Source of the DNA: Shimazuella kribbensis DSM 45090
Lineage (GTDB): Bacteria > Bacillota > Bacilli > Thermoactinomycetales > Thermoactinomycetaceae
Assembly: GCF_000428065.1 (NCBI RefSeq)
Contig: NZ_ATZF01000005.1
Location: 186,001 to 250,000 of the forward strand
Reading direction: 5' to 3'
Length of the DNA: 64,000 nucleotides
Below, piece after piece: positions 62,536 to 64,000 of this stretch (position 1 is its first letter; each line of letters begins with the position of its first letter). The notes under the pieces are model-generated. The model was not told the origin of the DNA. It saw only the letters and a list, made by a program, of their open reading frames with translations, and made no database searches. Made by a program: the position numbers and the translations under genes.

Positions 62536-64000
62536 ATGAATAGAAATTCATTTGTTCATTTACATGTACATACCGAATACAGTTTGCTTGATGGAGCCTC
62601 TCGTTTAGAAGAAGTGATAAAAAAAACAAAGGAAATGGGAATGGATAGCCTTGCGATAACAGATCATGGTGCTATGTATGGAGTGGTACCTTTTTATCAA
62701 TTGTGTAAAAAAAATGGGATAAAACCGATTATCGGATGTGAGATGTATATCACTTCAGGTCACTATCAAGACCGACCTGCACGAAAAGAGGCGAAAATTA
62801 ACCATCTTTTGTTAATAGCAGAAACAAATGAAGGATATCAAAATTTACTTAAGTTGGTAACTGAGGCGCATTTAAGAGGCTATCACTATCGTCCTCGGAT
62901 CGATAGACAACTCTTAAAAGAACATGCTCGAGGTTTAATAGCGACTAGCTCTTGTTTGGCAGGTGAAATTCCACGGGCGATTGTGCAAGATGATTTAGCT
63001 TTGGCTAGGAAGTTGCTCCATGAGTATCTCGAAATTTTCGGCAAAGATCATTTCTTTTTAGAATTACAGAATCATCAGCTATGGGAACAACAAAAGGTGA
63101 ATGAGGTATTAATCAATTGGGCCGATGAGTATGGCCTCTCTTTAATTGCTACAAATGATGTCCACTATACCAATCCTGAAGATACTTATACCCATGATTG
63201 TTTGCTATGTATTGGTACAGGAAGCAAGTTGTCCGATGAAGATCGTTTTCGATTTGACACAGATCAAGTGTATTTAAAATCTCCTGAACAAATGAAAGCT
63301 CTTTTCTCCCACGTTCCAGAGGCTGTTTCAAATACAGTACTTCTAGCTGATCGATGCAATGTTCATCTTGCTCTAGGAGAATTACTGTTACCATCTTTTC
63401 CTTTACCTGTATCCGTTTCGGCAAAAGAATATCTCACATCTTTGTGCCAAAAAGGTTTGGAAAAAAGATATGAATCGCCTGATGAGACCGTCAAACAAAG
63501 GTTGGAGTATGAGCTCAAAATCATTAATCAGATGGGCTTTCATGATTATTTTCTAATCGTTTGGGATTTGGTGCGGTTTGCTTCGAAAAATGGGATAGCA
63601 GTAGGGCCCGGAAGAGGATCTGCGGCAGGGAGTTTAGTCGCATACCTACTTGGAATTACGCAAGTAGACCCGATACGTTATGGTTTGTTATTTGAGCGAT
63701 TTTTAAATCCGGAGCGTATTAATATGCCCGATATTGATATTGATTTCGATTATGAACGTCGTGATGAAGTGATTGAATATGCGAAAAATCGTTTCGGAGA
63801 TGATCGAGTTGCTCAAATCATTACTTTTGGAACAATGGCTCCACGCGCAGCGGTACGCGATGTAGGTAGGGTGATGGGTGTTCCTTATGCTCAAGTGGAC
63901 AAGCTTTCTAAGTTTATCCCACATACACCAGGGATTACATTAAAGAAAGCATTGGAACGAGAACCAGCGATTCAAGAAGAAATGGAGCAAAATCCAACAG
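62536..64000 (+). CDS. dnaE: DNA polymerase III alpha subunit DnaE, 3' end outside the window
   Basis: ATG 62536 with GAGGAG upstream; 488 codons are visible and the frame is open at the window edge, so about 600 more are expected. N-terminal PHP domain (FVHLHVHTEYSLLDGASR, ITDHGAMYG), then polymerase motifs PGRGSAAGSLVAYLLGIT and PDIDIDFDYERRDEVI with the catalytic Asp pair. In Gram-positives DnaE extends RNA primers before PolC takes over. Both polymerases of the pair are therefore in this window. Confidence 0.96.
   Translation, partial: MNRNSFVHLHVHTEYSLLDGASRLEEVIKKTKEMGMDSLAITDHGAMYGVVPFYQLCKKNGIKPIIGCEMYITSGHYQDRPARKEAKINHLLLIAETNEGYQNLLKLVTEAHLRGYHYRPRIDRQLLKEHARGLIATSSCLAGEIPRAIVQDDLALARKLLHEYLEIFGKDHFFLELQNHQLWEQQKVNEVLINWADEYGLSLIATNDVHYTNPEDTYTHDCLLCIGTGSKLSDEDRFRFDTDQVYLKSPEQMKALFSHVPEAVSNTVLLADRCNVHLALGELLLPSFPLPVSVSAKEYLTSLCQKGLEKRYESPDETVKQRLEYELKIINQMGFHDYFLIVWDLVRFASKNGIAVGPGRGSAAGSLVAYLLGITQVDPIRYGLLFERFLNPERINMPDIDIDFDYERRDEVIEYAKNRFGDDRVAQIITFGTMAPRAAVRDVGRVMGVPYAQVDKLSKFIPHTPGITLKKALEREPAIQEEMEQNPT

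Overview
The window looks like a chromosomal segment of a low-GC, endospore-forming Gram-positive bacterium (Bacillales; Thermoactinomycetaceae is my best guess, by inference). The evidence is a Gram-positive replicative polymerase pair (polC complete, dnaE running off the right edge), sporulation genes (spoVR, four yheC/yheD-type ATP-grasp genes), AGGAGG-type ribosome binding sites, frequent TTG/GTG starts, and a ytkL / ytpI / dnaE neighbourhood like that of Bacillus subtilis. No rRNA, tRNA, CRISPR array or prophage structural module was seen.

Layout. 1-8 kb: partial EamA transporter, DUF4241 protein, a Ser/Thr kinase with a SPOR domain, polC. 8-17 kb: SDR and divergent TetR, a tandem nitrilase whose second half has lost its catalytic Cys, an SPFH plus NAD-kinase-like pair, a fructosamine kinase and purU. 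17-20 kb: TetR-controlled two-gene ABC exporter. 20-29 kb: accessory region with lipoproteins, a decayed crystallin/I36-like secreted protein gene, an HTH-TPR (RRNPP-like) regulator followed by a 12-codon peptide ORF, small unknown genes, an IS605-type tnpB broken by a 10-bp tandem duplication, and an ABC permease remnant next to an intact paralogue. 29-48 kb: KimA-like permease, acetyltransferase, PhzF, NamA, then ppc-gltC divergent from gltAB, a tnpB-less IS605-like element that probably encodes an omega RNA, PAP2 phosphatase, glycosyltransferase and mgtE. 48-64 kb: frameshifted spoVR, NlpC/P60 hydrolase, nitronate monooxygenase, the yheC/yheD operon, ytkL, a DHFR-like reductase, ytpI and dnaE.

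Functionally, GltC, PEP carboxylase and glutamate synthase form a carbon/nitrogen block: PEP carboxylase replenishes oxaloacetate, and so 2-oxoglutarate, while GltAB turns 2-oxoglutarate plus glutamine into glutamate. The yheC/yheD operon has a sporulation-type promoter candidate and sits near spoVR.

The least expected pattern is a set of about ten isolated, GC-rich, mostly single-gene cassettes scattered through gaps between AT-rich native genes (near 10.5, 15.5, 16.8, 21.6, 22.7, 46, 49.7, 52.1, 58.2 and 58.9 kb). Each ends in its own strong GC-rich hairpin and most carry small proteins I cannot assign. They look like repeated single-gene acquisitions from one or several foreign donors.
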